A DNA stretch of 64,000 bases. It comes from Candidatus Roizmanbacteria bacterium. GTDB lineage: Bacteria; Patescibacteriota; Microgenomatia; UBA1406; GWC2-37-13. The notes beneath the pieces are model-generated. The model saw nothing but the letters and a program-made list of their open reading frames with translations. It did not search any database and was not told the origin of the DNA. Below are positions 25,871 to 34,289 of the stretch, one piece after another (position 1 is the first letter of the stretch; each line of letters starts with the position of its first letter). Location: contig JAAXWC010000007.1 in the NCBI GenBank assembly GCA_013335175.1, forward strand, positions 1 to 64,000, written 5' to 3'. Made by a program: the position numbers and the translations under genes.

Positions 25871-27088
25871 ATGATAAAAAATCATATAGTATATAATCCG
25901 GCAGTAGACTGGCGATTTGATTTTGCAAAGGCAGAGGATTCTTACGTTTGGGATGACAAGGGAAAAAGATATATTGATTTTAGTAGCGGGTGGAATACAA
26001 CAAATTTAGGTTGGAATCATCCTGAAGTGCGGGATGCGATAATAGAACAGGTTAAAAAAAATGTGTATGCTCCGATGTGGACGATGGATCCCATCCAAGC
26101 AGAGTATGCAAAGGCATTGATAGACGTTTTTCCCCAAGAGCTTGATGTGGTCGGACGGGCAACGGGAGGAACTGAAGCAAATGAAATGGCTCTTAAGATT
26201 TCTCGTGCAGTTACCGGAAGGAAGCAAATTATTAGCTTTGCACATACCTATCATGGGCAATCATTTGGGACTCTCGCACTGGGTTTTATTCCCGATTATG
26301 TAAAGGCGATTGCTCCGCTCGTTCCTGAATTTATTCAGATGGAGTATCCTGTAACTACATTAAGTCACTTCCTCGAAAAACTGGAAATGCATCTTAAAAC
26401 GGAACAAGTTGCGGCGGTATTCACCGAACCGGGAATTATTACAGGATGGGGATCAATGTTGATTGCCCCAAAGGGCTATTTGTCGGCTGTACGAGCGCTC
26501 ACACAAAAATATGGAACGCTTCTTGTTGTTGATGAGATAGGTACTGGTTTTAGTAGAACTGGAAAACTTTTTGCCATTGAACACGATCAGGTTGTGCCTG
26601 ATATAGTAACGTTGGCGAAGGGAATTTCAAATGGTGCCGGAGCAATGGGAGCGGTTGTTACGAAAAAGAAAATGGTTGAAAATTATATTGGTTTGTTTAA
26701 GCCGACCTCCTCTGCGGGGTGGAACCCGTTGGTATGTGGCGCAGCACTTAAAACACTTGAGGTTCACCAACGAGATAAAGTTTGGCTTGAGGCAGCACGA
26801 AAGGGAGTGATTGTGAAACAGCTACTACAAAAAGAACTTTCAGGCAATCCCAATATGAAAAATTTACGAGGATGGGGGCTGGAGATAGCCTTTAATATTA
26901 GCGAAGACAACCGCAACGGAGAAGATAATAGTGATTTATCGACAAAGATTGTGGAAAAATGTTTTTCAAAAGGGCTTCATCTAGCAGATGCGGGCGATGC
27001 AATAGTGCTGATGCCGCCGCTGACTACTCCTGATACTGTACTCGAGGAAGGGGTATCTATATTAGTTGATGTAATAAAAAAAATATGA
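25871..27088 (+). CDS. Class III PLP aminotransferase
   Basis: The 405-aa enzyme has the class III fold: DFSSGWNTTNLGWNHPEV near the N terminus, ATGGTEANEMALK, VDEIGTGFSRTG and the PLP lysine in TLAKGISNGAGAMGAVV. Members act as acetylornithine, GABA or other omega-amino/diamine transaminases, and the substrate cannot be decided by eye. TACAAT at 25859-25864 is 6 nt before the ATG. It overlaps cutA by 4 bp (ATGA). Confidence 0.92.
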   Translation: MIKNHIVYNPAVDWRFDFAKAEDSYVWDDKGKRYIDFSSGWNTTNLGWNHPEVRDAIIEQVKKNVYAPMWTMDPIQAEYAKALIDVFPQELDVVGRATGGTEANEMALKISRAVTGRKQIISFAHTYHGQSFGTLALGFIPDYVKAIAPLVPEFIQMEYPVTTLSHFLEKLEMHLKTEQVAAVFTEPGIITGWGSMLIAPKGYLSAVRALTQKYGTLLVVDEIGTGFSRTGKLFAIEHDQVVPDIVTLAKGISNGAGAMGAVVTKKKMVENYIGLFKPTSSAGWNPLVCGAALKTLEVHQRDKVWLEAARKGVIVKQLLQKELSGNPNMKNLRGWGLEIAFNISEDNRNGEDNSDLSTKIVEKCFSKGLHLADAGDAIVLMPPLTTPDTVLEEGVSILVDVIKKI

Positions 27089-27411
27089 CAAATATCATTT
27101 TAATCTATACAACGTGTAAAGATGTTGAACAGGCAAAGCAAATTGGTAAGCATTTGTTAGAAAAAAGACTCTGTGCATGTATTAATATTTTCCCTGAGAT
27201 GAATTCTCTGTATTTTTGGCCGCCTAAATCGGGAACTATTGACGAAGGGAAAGAGGCCGTTCTGATCGTGAAAACTCTTGAATCGAAGTATCAGGAAGTG
27301 GAAAAAGAAATCCACAAGGTTCATTCCTACGACGTACCCTGCATTATGGCCATTTCCCTTGCACACGTATCTAAAGACTATGGAGAATGGATTGAGGGAG
27401 AGGTAGAGTGA
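27085..27411 (+). CDS. cutA: CutA1 divalent-cation tolerance family protein
   Basis: The 108-aa protein matches CutA1 in length and motifs: YTTCKDVEQAKQIGKHLLEKRLCACINI, the W-containing strand SLYFWPPKSG and VLIVKTLESKYQEVEKEI. CutA forms very stable trimers with a PII-like fold and is linked to Cu/divalent metal tolerance, but its true role is unsettled. The usual signature VSYDVPEI-type segment is present as HSYDVPCIMAI. Overlaps the aminotransferase by ATGA, so the two are co-translated. Confidence 0.93.
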   Translation: MTNIILIYTTCKDVEQAKQIGKHLLEKRLCACINIFPEMNSLYFWPPKSGTIDEGKEAVLIVKTLESKYQEVEKEIHKVHSYDVPCIMAISLAHVSKDYGEWIEGEVE

Positions 27412-27465
27412 GAGTAGTTCTGAACTGGCAAATAGTTAAAAGGTTTGATAGAATAGGTTAAATAT

Positions 27466-27754
27466 TCGTCATTCCTGCGAAGGCAGGAATCCAGCCGACC
27501 AATTACCTTGGGATTAAGTCTCATCGAAGTAAGATTTTTACACTGGATCCCCTCGTTCGAGGGGATGACGACATTGATTCTAAACAACGATTGCCGACAA
27601 GCGGCAATGACGAAAATGGAAAACGGGACGTAGTTCAGACCATGTCCGCCAATGACGAAGTTTTGGCTGCGAGGACGTAGGCCTCGAGGCAAACCTAAGG
27701 AATGGCGGGTGGCGGATTCAATGAACAAGCCCATATCCAAAATGATGAAAATCA
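27466..27754. repeat. Repeat-filled gap before tRNA-Pro
   Basis: The gap 27412-27754 has no gene. It holds GTCATTCCTGCG-AAGGCAGGAAT (about 27470-27492), CTGGATCCCCTCG-TTCGAGGGGATGACG (about 27543-27571), a GATTGCCG...CGGCAATGACG unit (about 27589-27612), a 16-nt copy of the tRNA 5' end (27624-27639), and a larger TCCGCCA...TGGCGGA inverted repeat (about 27645-27717). Confidence 0.75.
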
Positions 27755-27828
27755 CGGGACGTAGTTCAGATGGCTAGAACGTACGCTTTGGGAGCGTAAG
27801 GTCGCGAGTTCAAGTCTCGCCGTCCCGA
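27755..27828 (+). tRNA. tRNA-Pro (anticodon TGG)
   Basis: The full cloverleaf can be drawn: acceptor CGGGACG/CGTCCCG, D stem GTTC/GAAC, anticodon stem TACGC/GCGTA with loop TTTGGGA (anticodon TGG), a 5-nt variable loop, and T arm GCGAG-TTCAAGT-CTCGC, with discriminator A. It is 74 nt long and CCA is not encoded. It is the only tRNA I find in the window. Fragments of its own 5' end lie upstream (27624-27639) and of its 3' end downstream (27854-27894). Confidence 0.95.
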
Positions 27829-27853
27829 CAAAGTATGCTTTAAAATCTTTTTA

Positions 27854-27894
27854 GCGTAAGGTCTCCCCGAGTCCTCGGGGCCGTCCCGACAAAG
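27854..27894 (+). pseudogene. tRNA-Pro 3'-end fragment with a replaced T arm
   Basis: GCGTAAGGTC and CCGTCCCGACAAAG copy the anticodon-stem/variable loop and the acceptor 3' end plus flank of the tRNA 26 nt upstream. The T arm between them is replaced by a CCCCGAG-TC-CTCGGGG palindrome. No 5' half accompanies it, so it is not a functional tRNA. Confidence 0.75.
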
Positions 27895-27961
27895 GTTTGG
27901 ATCTTCATAATAAGATTATTCACATATTATTGCAAAACTTTCTTAATGCTATAATAAAGAT

Positions 27962-28651
27962 ATGATTGTAGAAACTCTTAATGGGAAAGTAGCTGTTATT
28001 GTGGGTGCCTCAAGTGGATTAGGAAGGGCGCTGGCTCAGTTATTATCAACAGAAGGGGTTAAAGTTTTTGCATTAGCAAGAAGTATAGAGAGTAGTAATC
28101 TTGCATCTTCTATTATTAAGATACCTTTAAATATTCACGATTTCAAACAGATTGATGAAGCATTTTCTGCTATTGATAAGCAGACAAATAAAATAGATAT
28201 CCTTATTAATTGTGCAGGTAGAGGTTTGGTAAAAAATTTAGAAGATACTACGAGAGACGAAATAATCGATGTTTTGGGTATAAATTTGAACGGTAACTTA
28301 TATATTGCTCAAGAAGTTTATAAACGAATGATACATCATAATTCTGGACATATTATAAATGTTATTTCTACTTCGGGAGTAAAAGCACGAGCGGATGAAA
28401 CCATTTACTGTGCAAGTAAATGGGGTCTAAGAGGTTTTACAGAAAGTTTAAGATTAGCTGCGGCACCTCATAAAATCCGTGTAACAGGTATCTACCCTGG
28501 AGGAATGGATACTAATTTTTGGAAAATTGGAAAGTTCAGAGATACTTCTCAATATATGAAAGCGGAAGATGTCGCTCATCAGATTATAATGGTTCTCAAA
28601 AGTCCAACTACAATCGCGCCTTCAGAATATATTATAGAAAGAGGATTTTAA
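27962..28651 (+). CDS. Short-chain dehydrogenase/reductase
   Basis: The 229-aa classical SDR has the cofactor motif GASSGLGRALA (about 14-24), NCAGRG (about 85) and the catalytic serine/tyrosine/lysine in ISTSG and YCASKWGLRGFTESL. It is an NAD(P)-dependent oxidoreductase of unknown substrate. TATAAT at 27950-27955 is exactly 6 nt before the ATG. Its codon use looks more A/T-rich than the aminotransferase upstream. It stands alone between the tRNA remnant and the convergent small envelope genes. Confidence 0.9.
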   Translation: MIVETLNGKVAVIVGASSGLGRALAQLLSTEGVKVFALARSIESSNLASSIIKIPLNIHDFKQIDEAFSAIDKQTNKIDILINCAGRGLVKNLEDTTRDEIIDVLGINLNGNLYIAQEVYKRMIHHNSGHIINVISTSGVKARADETIYCASKWGLRGFTESLRLAAAPHKIRVTGIYPGGMDTNFWKIGKFRDTSQYMKAEDVAHQIIMVLKSPTTIAPSEYIIERGF

Positions 28652-28729
28652 CATACATGGCAACAGGAAGACGTATTATTAAATGACAGTTTAGGTGTAA
28701 CTTGAGGGGATGTAAATGCTAGGAACCGT

Positions 28730-29146
28730 TTACAACTGCGAGACGTCTGCATCAAGGGTTTTGAAGTCTTGGTTTGAAGTGTCGGCCCCTATTCCCTGAA
28801 GCTCTGCATTAATGGTTTCTGGCGATGTATCGGGGGAAATAGTAGGAACAGCCTCGCTTTCAGTAGAATTTTTCACTGGTTGCGGGGTAACAGACGGTGT
28901 AACCTGCTTTCGAGTGGATACTCTTTGGTTAAAGTTTGCGGCCTTCGATGCAGTGCTATTTGAAATAAGGTAGTAGGCAAGGCCTACTACTGAAATTAGA
29001 GCAACAACACCGAGCGAAACTAATAAGAATACTTTTGAAAAAGAAGGAGGCGCGGGTTTAACAGGTGCTGAAATAATTGGTGGTTGCACAGTAACCGGTG
29101 TCGGAGTTTGTGAAATTACGCTGATTGGTGGTGGTGTTGGTTCCAT
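28730..29146 (-). CDS. Single-span membrane protein, Pro/Thr-rich
   Basis: The 138-aa protein has a Pro-rich cytosolic N terminus, one helix at about 42-63 (VFLLVSLGVVALISVVGLAYYLI) and a low-complexity Ser/Thr/Pro outer part ending LDADVSQL. No known domain is seen. It begins 4 nt after the stop of the secreted coiled-coil protein gene, so the two are one operon. Probably a small envelope protein. Confidence 0.72.
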   Translation of the reverse strand: MEPTPPPISVISQTPTPVTVQPPIISAPVKPAPPSFSKVFLLVSLGVVALISVVGLAYYLISNSTASKAANFNQRVSTRKQVTPSVTPQPVKNSTESEAVPTISPDTSPETINAELQGIGADTSNQDFKTLDADVSQL

Positions 29147-29150
29147 AATA

Positions 29151-29921
29151 TTATAAACGGGCTTCTGGGGTAGGGGTTGGTATACCTGTTGGGTTTATTC
29201 CCTGTACCTGAGCAAGCGCTTTTGCAACTTGTGATACCGTATCTCGAGCCTTCACGAGTGAGTCGCGAACAATTTTTAAATCTGCTTTTAGTTGTTTCGC
29301 AATGGTGTTGGCATTCGTTTTCAACGTGGCTTCGTCGGTACCGGTGAGGGCGTATGTTTTCTGAGATTGGGTAACAATTGCTTGTTGTGCTGCAATAATT
29401 TTATCCTTCGCAGTGCTTATCAACGGCGTTACCGTTGTAATATCTTTTCCCTGGGTACTGAGTTCAGCACTTTTGCTACCGATTTTTTCTAAAATCTGAG
29501 AAAGACGATCGAGATCTTTTTGCATATGAGTTGTTTCTTTTGTATTGAGCGTATTAAAATTAGTGTTAATACGTTCTGCGCGTTGCTTTTTAGTTTCATC
29601 TTTGATATTGGCAATTTGTTTGTGTAACTTTTCAGCTTGCAGTCTTAATTTTGCTTCTATTGAAGCTTTCTTATCCGTCAATTCCTTCTTCATTCGATCT
29701 TGTGTTAGTTTAAAGTCTTGTCCAATAGGAGTCTGTTTTATCCGTAGATTAGCTGCTGTGCTTGAAATTTTTTCAATCCGATCACCGATTCGTATAGGTG
29801 GAGAGGCGCGCAGTTTACCGCCATTCGTTGCCGAAGTTGAGGTAAGCCCTTGAGCGAAAAGTGAGGAAGATGCAAGTAAAAAAATAGCTGACAAAAAAAG
29901 ACCAATAGAAATTCGCTTCAT
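29151..29921 (-). CDS. Secreted coiled-coil protein
   Basis: Starting at ATG 29921 (256 aa) gives a clean signal peptide (MKRISIGLFLSAIFLLASSSLFA, cleavage after LFA). A long Lys/Gln/Ala-rich helical region follows (about 55-235) with heptad-like Leu/Ile spacing, and the tail is Pro-rich. The longer frame to 29957 would put 12 residues before the signal and is rejected: promoter TTGACA-18-TATCTT (minus, -10 at 29928-29933) lies 6 nt before ATG 29921. No enzymatic motif. It resembles the many uncharacterised secreted helical proteins of CPR genomes. Confidence 0.78.
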   Translation of the reverse strand: MKRISIGLFLSAIFLLASSSLFAQGLTSTSATNGGKLRASPPIRIGDRIEKISSTAANLRIKQTPIGQDFKLTQDRMKKELTDKKASIEAKLRLQAEKLHKQIANIKDETKKQRAERINTNFNTLNTKETTHMQKDLDRLSQILEKIGSKSAELSTQGKDITTVTPLISTAKDKIIAAQQAIVTQSQKTYALTGTDEATLKTNANTIAKQLKADLKIVRDSLVKARDTVSQVAKALAQVQGINPTGIPTPTPEARL

Positions 29922-29960
29922 AGTGAAAAGATACAGGAAACGAGCGGCTTTTGTCAAGAG

Positions 29961-30377
29961 CTACTCAGGAATTTCGAGTACTTTGTTGGCTGGTTTGGGC
30001 GAAGTGACCGTTACAATTTCTTTGCTTACCTCAATGGATGGGAGCTGAGAGGTCCCCACAATTTCGTCATCGTTCAACCAGTACAATTTGAGATTCATAC
30101 GTGTATTTTTGTTCCAGAAAGAAAGGATTTGTTTTTCAGAAAAAACAAACAACATGCCATCTGCCTGTGGGAGGGAACGAAAAAACATAAGGCCTTTTTC
30201 CTGTTTTTCCGGAGTATCGGCAATTAAGAAGCGGTGTGGTTTCCCTTGAAATTGTACAGTTTGAATTTGAAATTCTCCGACGGAGTTGGGGAGCTTGGGT
30301 TGAGAATCAAGAAATAGAAAAGCCCCAGCGGCGGTGATTATAATGAGCGCGAAAAGTATAGTTATTTTTTTGTTCAT
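29961..30377 (-). CDS. DUF192-family exported protein
   Basis: The 138-aa protein has a hydrophobic signal/anchor (about 5-23) and a DUF192 domain with the typical EKGLMFFRSLPQADGMLFVF and FWNKNTRMNLKLYWL (usually FWMKNT). The domain is a small beta-rich fold found in envelope proteins of unknown function. Its 3' end contains the promoter of the next gene, so the three small genes 30377-28730 overlap in transcription. Confidence 0.88.
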   Translation of the reverse strand: MNKKITILFALIIITAAGAFLFLDSQPKLPNSVGEFQIQTVQFQGKPHRFLIADTPEKQEKGLMFFRSLPQADGMLFVFSEKQILSFWNKNTRMNLKLYWLNDDEIVGTSQLPSIEVSKEIVTVTSPKPANKVLEIPE

Positions 30378-30394
30378 ACATGTGAGTAATATAC

Positions 30395-30668
30395 GTTATC
30401 CCCCTAAACAGGGGAATCCAAAGCACCGTCACTCCCGCTTGCCGGGAGTCGTTGTTGTGATTTTTTTCACAACGATTCTGGACGTCCCGCCAAAACGGCG
30501 GGTTGCCAGAATGGCAAAAAATGGCATCGAGCCCAGATCGACACAAGTCCGGGGCAAGCTCGGAATGACAAATGCTTGTCACTCCCGCCAAAACGGCGGG
30601 TTGCCAGAATGACAAAAAATGGCGTCGAGCCTAGATCGACACAAGTCCGGGGAAAGCCCGGGATAACG
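30395..30668. repeat. Dense palindromic repeats upstream of the DUF192 gene
   Basis: The gap 30378-30681 has no gene. It holds CACTCCCGCTTGCCGGGAGTCGTTG (about 30430-30454), CGATTCTGGACGTCCCGCC...TTGCCAGAATG (about 30472-30512), a GTCACTCCCGCCAAAACGGCGGGTTGCCAGAATGAC unit (about 30575-30611) and two copies of a CGAGCC[C/T]AGATCGACACAAGTCCGGGG segment (about 30528 and 30625). Confidence 0.8.
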
Positions 30669-30681
30669 GGCTATTCCTCCT

Positions 30682-31887
30682 TTACGCCGCAATCCGTTGT
30701 CCTGTTTTGAGTGCTTCAATACCCGGCAATGTCCCATTTTCGATATACTCGAGCATGGCGCCTCCCCCGGTAGAGATATGGGTAATTTTGTTTAAATACT
30801 CTTTATTGTCGATCGCGGCAAGCGTGTCTCCACCGCCGACAACGGAAAGTGCTTCACTATTTTGGGTGATTGCGTAGTAAATAAAATCGGTTCCGCGACG
30901 GTAGGGCTCTTTTTCAAATAATCCGACGGGTCCATTCCAGATAATCGTTTTTGCCTTTGCAATTATGGCTCCAAACTTTGCCTGTGTTTCTGGTCCGATA
31001 TCCAAAACCTGCGCACCTTCCGGTACTTCATCCTGTTTTACCACTTCGCTCGACTGTTCATTATCCGGGTCTTTTTGAATAACAACATCGGAGGGGAGCA
31101 CAATTGCGGTGTGCAGTTGAGCTGCCAAAAATAAGAGTTTTTTTGCCGTTTCTACGCCCTCAGATTCGCAGTAACTTTTCCCTATGGGAAAGCCCTGTGC
31201 ACAAAGAAACGTATTCGCGAGTCCTCCGCCAACCAATAAATAGTCTGCCATTTCCATAAGTTTTCCCAGTATCGTAATTTTTGTGGTAATTTTTGCACCG
31301 CCGATTATGGCAACAAATGGTTTTTCCGGATTCTGAATAACCCGCCCAATCATCTGAATTTCTTTTTTCATGAGGAGTCCTCCGTAGGAAGGGAGGTAGG
31401 AAGTTACGCCAACTATAGAGGCATCGGCCCGATGTGATACACCAAAAGCATCGTTTACATACACATCGGCCAGTGCGGCGAGCTTTTGCGAAAACTCCGT
31501 ATCACCTTTTTGTTCCTCGGGGTAAAAGCGAATATTTTCCAACATCAGAATTTCATTTGGCTGTTGATTTTGAAAAATGGCGGGATCGGCGGTAAGAAAG
31601 TCATCTACAAGTTTTACTGTGTATCCAGGGAGGAGATTTTGAAGACGTTCTGCCACTGGTTGTAAGGAAAATTCAGGTTCTCGCGATTCTGGTCTGCCGA
31701 GGTGGGAAACCACAATGAGTTTATTGTTATTTTTCAAGAGTTGGGTAAAGGTGGGGAGAGCTTGCTGAATCCGGGCGTCGTCGGCAATGGTGTTGTTGGG
31801 GTTGAGCGAGACATTAAAATCTACGCGCAATAAGATTTTTTTATCAGTGATAGATGTTTCGTCAATGTACGAAATTGTGTTTAGCAT
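30682..31887 (-). CDS. pgk: Phosphoglycerate kinase
   Basis: Interconverts 1,3-bisphosphoglycerate and 3-phosphoglycerate with ADP/ATP. The 401-aa length is normal. Visible motifs are LLRVDFNVSL (substrate site), VVSHLGRPES, MLENIRFYPEEQKGD, the hinge/nucleotide motifs FVAIIGGAKITTKI and NGPVGLFE, and VVGGGDTLAAI with STGGGAMLEYIE. It is the last gene of the leftward fba-fbp-gap-pgk cluster, though a repeat-filled 268-bp gap separates it from gap, so it may have its own promoter. Confidence 0.97.
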   Translation of the reverse strand: MLNTISYIDETSITDKKILLRVDFNVSLNPNNTIADDARIQQALPTFTQLLKNNNKLIVVSHLGRPESREPEFSLQPVAERLQNLLPGYTVKLVDDFLTADPAIFQNQQPNEILMLENIRFYPEEQKGDTEFSQKLAALADVYVNDAFGVSHRADASIVGVTSYLPSYGGLLMKKEIQMIGRVIQNPEKPFVAIIGGAKITTKITILGKLMEMADYLLVGGGLANTFLCAQGFPIGKSYCESEGVETAKKLLFLAAQLHTAIVLPSDVVIQKDPDNEQSSEVVKQDEVPEGAQVLDIGPETQAKFGAIIAKAKTIIWNGPVGLFEKEPYRRGTDFIYYAITQNSEALSVVGGGDTLAAIDNKEYLNKITHISTGGGAMLEYIENGTLPGIEALKTGQRIAA

Positions 31888-31917
31888 AGGATGTTAAATG
31901 GTAAATGTAAAAAGTAA

Positions 31918-32150
31918 TCAGACTCCCGACAAGCGGGAGTGACAATACAACGTCATTCCGGGATGGCGTAGCGGTGTCATTCCCGCAAACGAGGAACGAG
32001 TGCGCCGGGAATCGTTGTTAGGCTCATTCTCGTGACTGCTGATAGACATGGATCTCCCTCGACGATGGTACTTTATACGGGGACTTCCTTACGGTCGCCC
32101 GCCGGAGTTTGCCTCGTACTGTGATACGGGGTGGGCATGACGGCGTTGAT
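31918..32150. repeat. Repeat cluster between pgk and gap
   Basis: Includes GACTCCCGACAAGCGGGAGTGACA (about 31921-31944), a GTCATTCC unit at about 31954 and a GTCATTCCCGCA...GCGCCGGGAATCG unit (about 31977-32014). The following stretch to 32155 is GC-richer and without recognisable structure. Confidence 0.7.
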
Positions 32151-32155
32151 CTTGT

Positions 32156-33169
32156 TCACATCCCCGCCTGTAACCGCTCGACTAAGTCAACCACACGCGT
32201 GGAATACCCCCATTCGTTATCATACCATCCAAAGATTTTTACCAGTGTACCATTTATTACTTTCGTGTAATTGGCATCAAATGTACAGGAATTGGGATTG
32301 CCAATATAGTCAGCAGAAACGAGCATTTCGGTTTCGTATCCCAAAATGCCACGCATAGAACCTTCGGATGCAGCTTTGAAGGCAGCATTGATTTCTTCTG
32401 CCGTTATTGGTTTTTCGACTATTGCTGAAATATCAGTAAAAGAACCAACCGGAACCGGAACTCGAACAGCCATTCCATCAAGTTTGCCTTTTAGATGGGG
32501 AAGAACCTTTGCAACAGCTTTTGCAGCACCAGTGGTTGAAGGCGCGGTATTGAGTGCAGCGGCGCGGGATCGATCTTTGGATTTATTGGCGTCGTCTTGG
32601 AGGCTTTGGGTCTGTGTGTAGGCATGAGTTGTGGTAAGGTATCCGGCGGTAACAGTGGCAAGGTCATCGAGTACTTTGAACATGGGTGCGGCGCAGTTGG
32701 TGGTACAGGAGGCGTTTGCAATTACGGGCTCGCCCGCAAAATCAAACGAAGCGTCGTTTACTCCAAGGACAACGTGTGGTGTTTCTTCATCTTTCGATGG
32801 TGCGGTAAGGATCACCTTTTTTACCGTTCCCTTAATATGTCTGAGCAGATCTTCCTTGGTTACAAAAGCTCCCGTTGCGTCTACCACTACGTCTACTCCA
32901 TAGCTGTCCCATGGAATTTCTTCGGGAGTGGCATCCTGAGTAAGAGTAATTATCGATTCACCGACGCGGAGATTATTGTTTTCTACCGAAACAGGTAGCT
33001 TAAATTTGCGGTAAATGGAGTCGTACTGGAGGAGGTACGCCATAAGGTCTGCCTGAGGTTTTCGTGTATTAACAACGACAATATCAAACGTATTTCGTTC
33101 AAGAGCAATTCTCGTAAAAGCTCTTCCAATTCTTCCAAACCCATTTATACCAACTTTTATTCGTGCCAT
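32156..33169 (-). CDS. gap: Glyceraldehyde-3-phosphate dehydrogenase, type I
   Basis: The 337-aa enzyme oxidises GAP with NAD(P)+ and phosphate, or runs in reverse in gluconeogenesis. It has the Rossmann start IKVGINGFGRIGRAFTRIA, the catalytic ASCTTNCAAP and WYDNEWGYSTRVVDL. The residue after the second beta strand is VVNTRKP, with no acidic residue at the usual NAD-selecting position (Asp in VND), so NADP use is possible. TATAAA lies 7 nt before the ATG. Follows fbp by 28 bp. Confidence 0.97.
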   Translation of the reverse strand: MARIKVGINGFGRIGRAFTRIALERNTFDIVVVNTRKPQADLMAYLLQYDSIYRKFKLPVSVENNNLRVGESIITLTQDATPEEIPWDSYGVDVVVDATGAFVTKEDLLRHIKGTVKKVILTAPSKDEETPHVVLGVNDASFDFAGEPVIANASCTTNCAAPMFKVLDDLATVTAGYLTTTHAYTQTQSLQDDANKSKDRSRAAALNTAPSTTGAAKAVAKVLPHLKGKLDGMAVRVPVPVGSFTDISAIVEKPITAEEINAAFKAASEGSMRGILGYETEMLVSADYIGNPNSCTFDANYTKVINGTLVKIFGWYDNEWGYSTRVVDLVERLQAGM

Positions 33170-33197
33170 ATATTACTTTATAGTAATTAATAATTTG

Positions 33198-34163
33198 CTA
33201 TTTTTCCTCTTTATTCTCCATGAATTTCTGGTATTTTTCAACTTCTCCTTTACAGCCTGCTACGAAGGGAACGGTCTGAGAAAAAGTATTTGGGACAACA
33301 GTGAGAGGATTTTTCCCTTCAGAATAGGCCAAACCACCTGCTTGTTCTAAAATAAAAGACATAGGGTTTACCTCGTACATGAGCCGGAGTTTGCCCTTGG
33401 GATTTTTAAGAGTTTTTGGATGAATAAAGATGCCCCCTTTTATAAGAGTACGGTGAATATCTGCTACCATGGACCCTACGTAGCGAAGATGGTAAGACTC
33501 TTTTTTTATCGTTTCCAAATAGCGCACATGATTTTCATCGAGCTCATAAAAATAGCCTTCATTTATGGAGTAAATAGGTTGTTTTTCTGGAATGTGGAGG
33601 TTTGGGTGTGAGAGGAGAAAGCTACCAATGGAAGGATCGAGGGTAAATCCATTGACTCCCTGGCCGCTTGTATAAACGAACATAACGCTTGATCCGTACA
33701 AAATATATCCTGCTGCGACCTGGCTTCGACCGGCTTGGAGGAGCGTACTGCCTTTACGATAGATCGAAAAAATAGTGCCAATGGTTACATTGACTTCAAC
33801 ATTGGAAGAGCCATCTAAAGGGTCAAAACATACAATGTACTCTCCCGTGGAATCGGGGAGCACGAGTGGCTCGTCGAGCTCTTCTGAGGCAATGGCGCAG
33901 ACCTGTCCGCTTTCTCGTAAAATATCTATTAAGAGATTGTTGCTAAATTCGTCGAGTTTCTTTACTTCTTCTCCGTAGGTATTTACTGCTCCCGTGTAGC
34001 CTAAAATATCGACAAGGCCAGTTTTTTTGATATGGCTTGCTATTATTTTTGAAGCATTCTCAATCTGAGTCATGAGGATAGTAAAAGAGCCGCTCGCGTT
34101 TTGGAAGCGTTGTTCTTCTTTGAGCAAAAATTCAGTGAGTGTGGTTACTTTTTGAAAAGACAT
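33198..34163 (-). CDS. fbp: Fructose-1,6-bisphosphatase, class I
   Basis: The 321-aa enzyme removes the 1-phosphate of FBP in gluconeogenesis. It has the metal/phosphate site ASEELDEP, FDPLDGSSNVEVNVTIGTIF and LRYVGSMVADIHRTL, with MYEVNPMSFILEQAGG near the C terminus. I use ATG 34163 because MSFQKVTTLTEFLLKEEQRF aligns with the usual FBPase N terminus. The longer frames (ATG 34199, GTG 34205) start inside or at a palindromic repeat. Its presence with aldolase, GAPDH and PGK indicates a gluconeogenic or bidirectional route. Confidence 0.95.
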   Translation of the reverse strand: MSFQKVTTLTEFLLKEEQRFQNASGSFTILMTQIENASKIIASHIKKTGLVDILGYTGAVNTYGEEVKKLDEFSNNLLIDILRESGQVCAIASEELDEPLVLPDSTGEYIVCFDPLDGSSNVEVNVTIGTIFSIYRKGSTLLQAGRSQVAAGYILYGSSVMFVYTSGQGVNGFTLDPSIGSFLLSHPNLHIPEKQPIYSINEGYFYELDENHVRYLETIKKESYHLRYVGSMVADIHRTLIKGGIFIHPKTLKNPKGKLRLMYEVNPMSFILEQAGGLAYSEGKNPLTVVPNTFSQTVPFVAGCKGEVEKYQKFMENKEEK

Positions 34164-34197
34164 AGGTTTAGAGGCGGCATTTACGAAAATAGGTAAC

Positions 34198-34276
34198 ATT
34201 GTCACTCCCGCTTGTCGGGAGTCATCCCTTCAGGATGTTCACAACGATTCCGGATGCGCTAACGCTTACCGGAATG
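34198..34276. repeat. Palindromic repeat pair between fba and fbp
   Basis: A TTGTCACTCCCGCTTGTCGGGAGTCATCCC unit (about 34199-34228) is joined to an ACAACGATTCCGGATGCG...TTACCGGAATGACG unit (about 34242-34279). The same two-unit arrangement occurs inside the coding gene at 62044-62115. Confidence 0.75.
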
Positions 34277-34289
34277 ACGTGGAAAAACT

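Noticed and set aside
27466..27754. Possible CRISPR array in the repeat-rich gaps
   Set aside because: The units are palindromic, of several unrelated sequences, irregularly spaced and also found inside genes; there are no uniform spacers and no cas genes.
27854..27894. A second tRNA gene downstream of tRNA-Pro
   Set aside because: Only the 3' part is present and the T arm is replaced by a palindrome; no acceptor 5' strand or D arm.
34164..34205. Upstream starts of fructose-bisphosphatase at 34199 or 34205
   Set aside because: They begin at or in a palindromic repeat and add residues not matching the FBPase N terminus; ATG 34163 gives the expected start.
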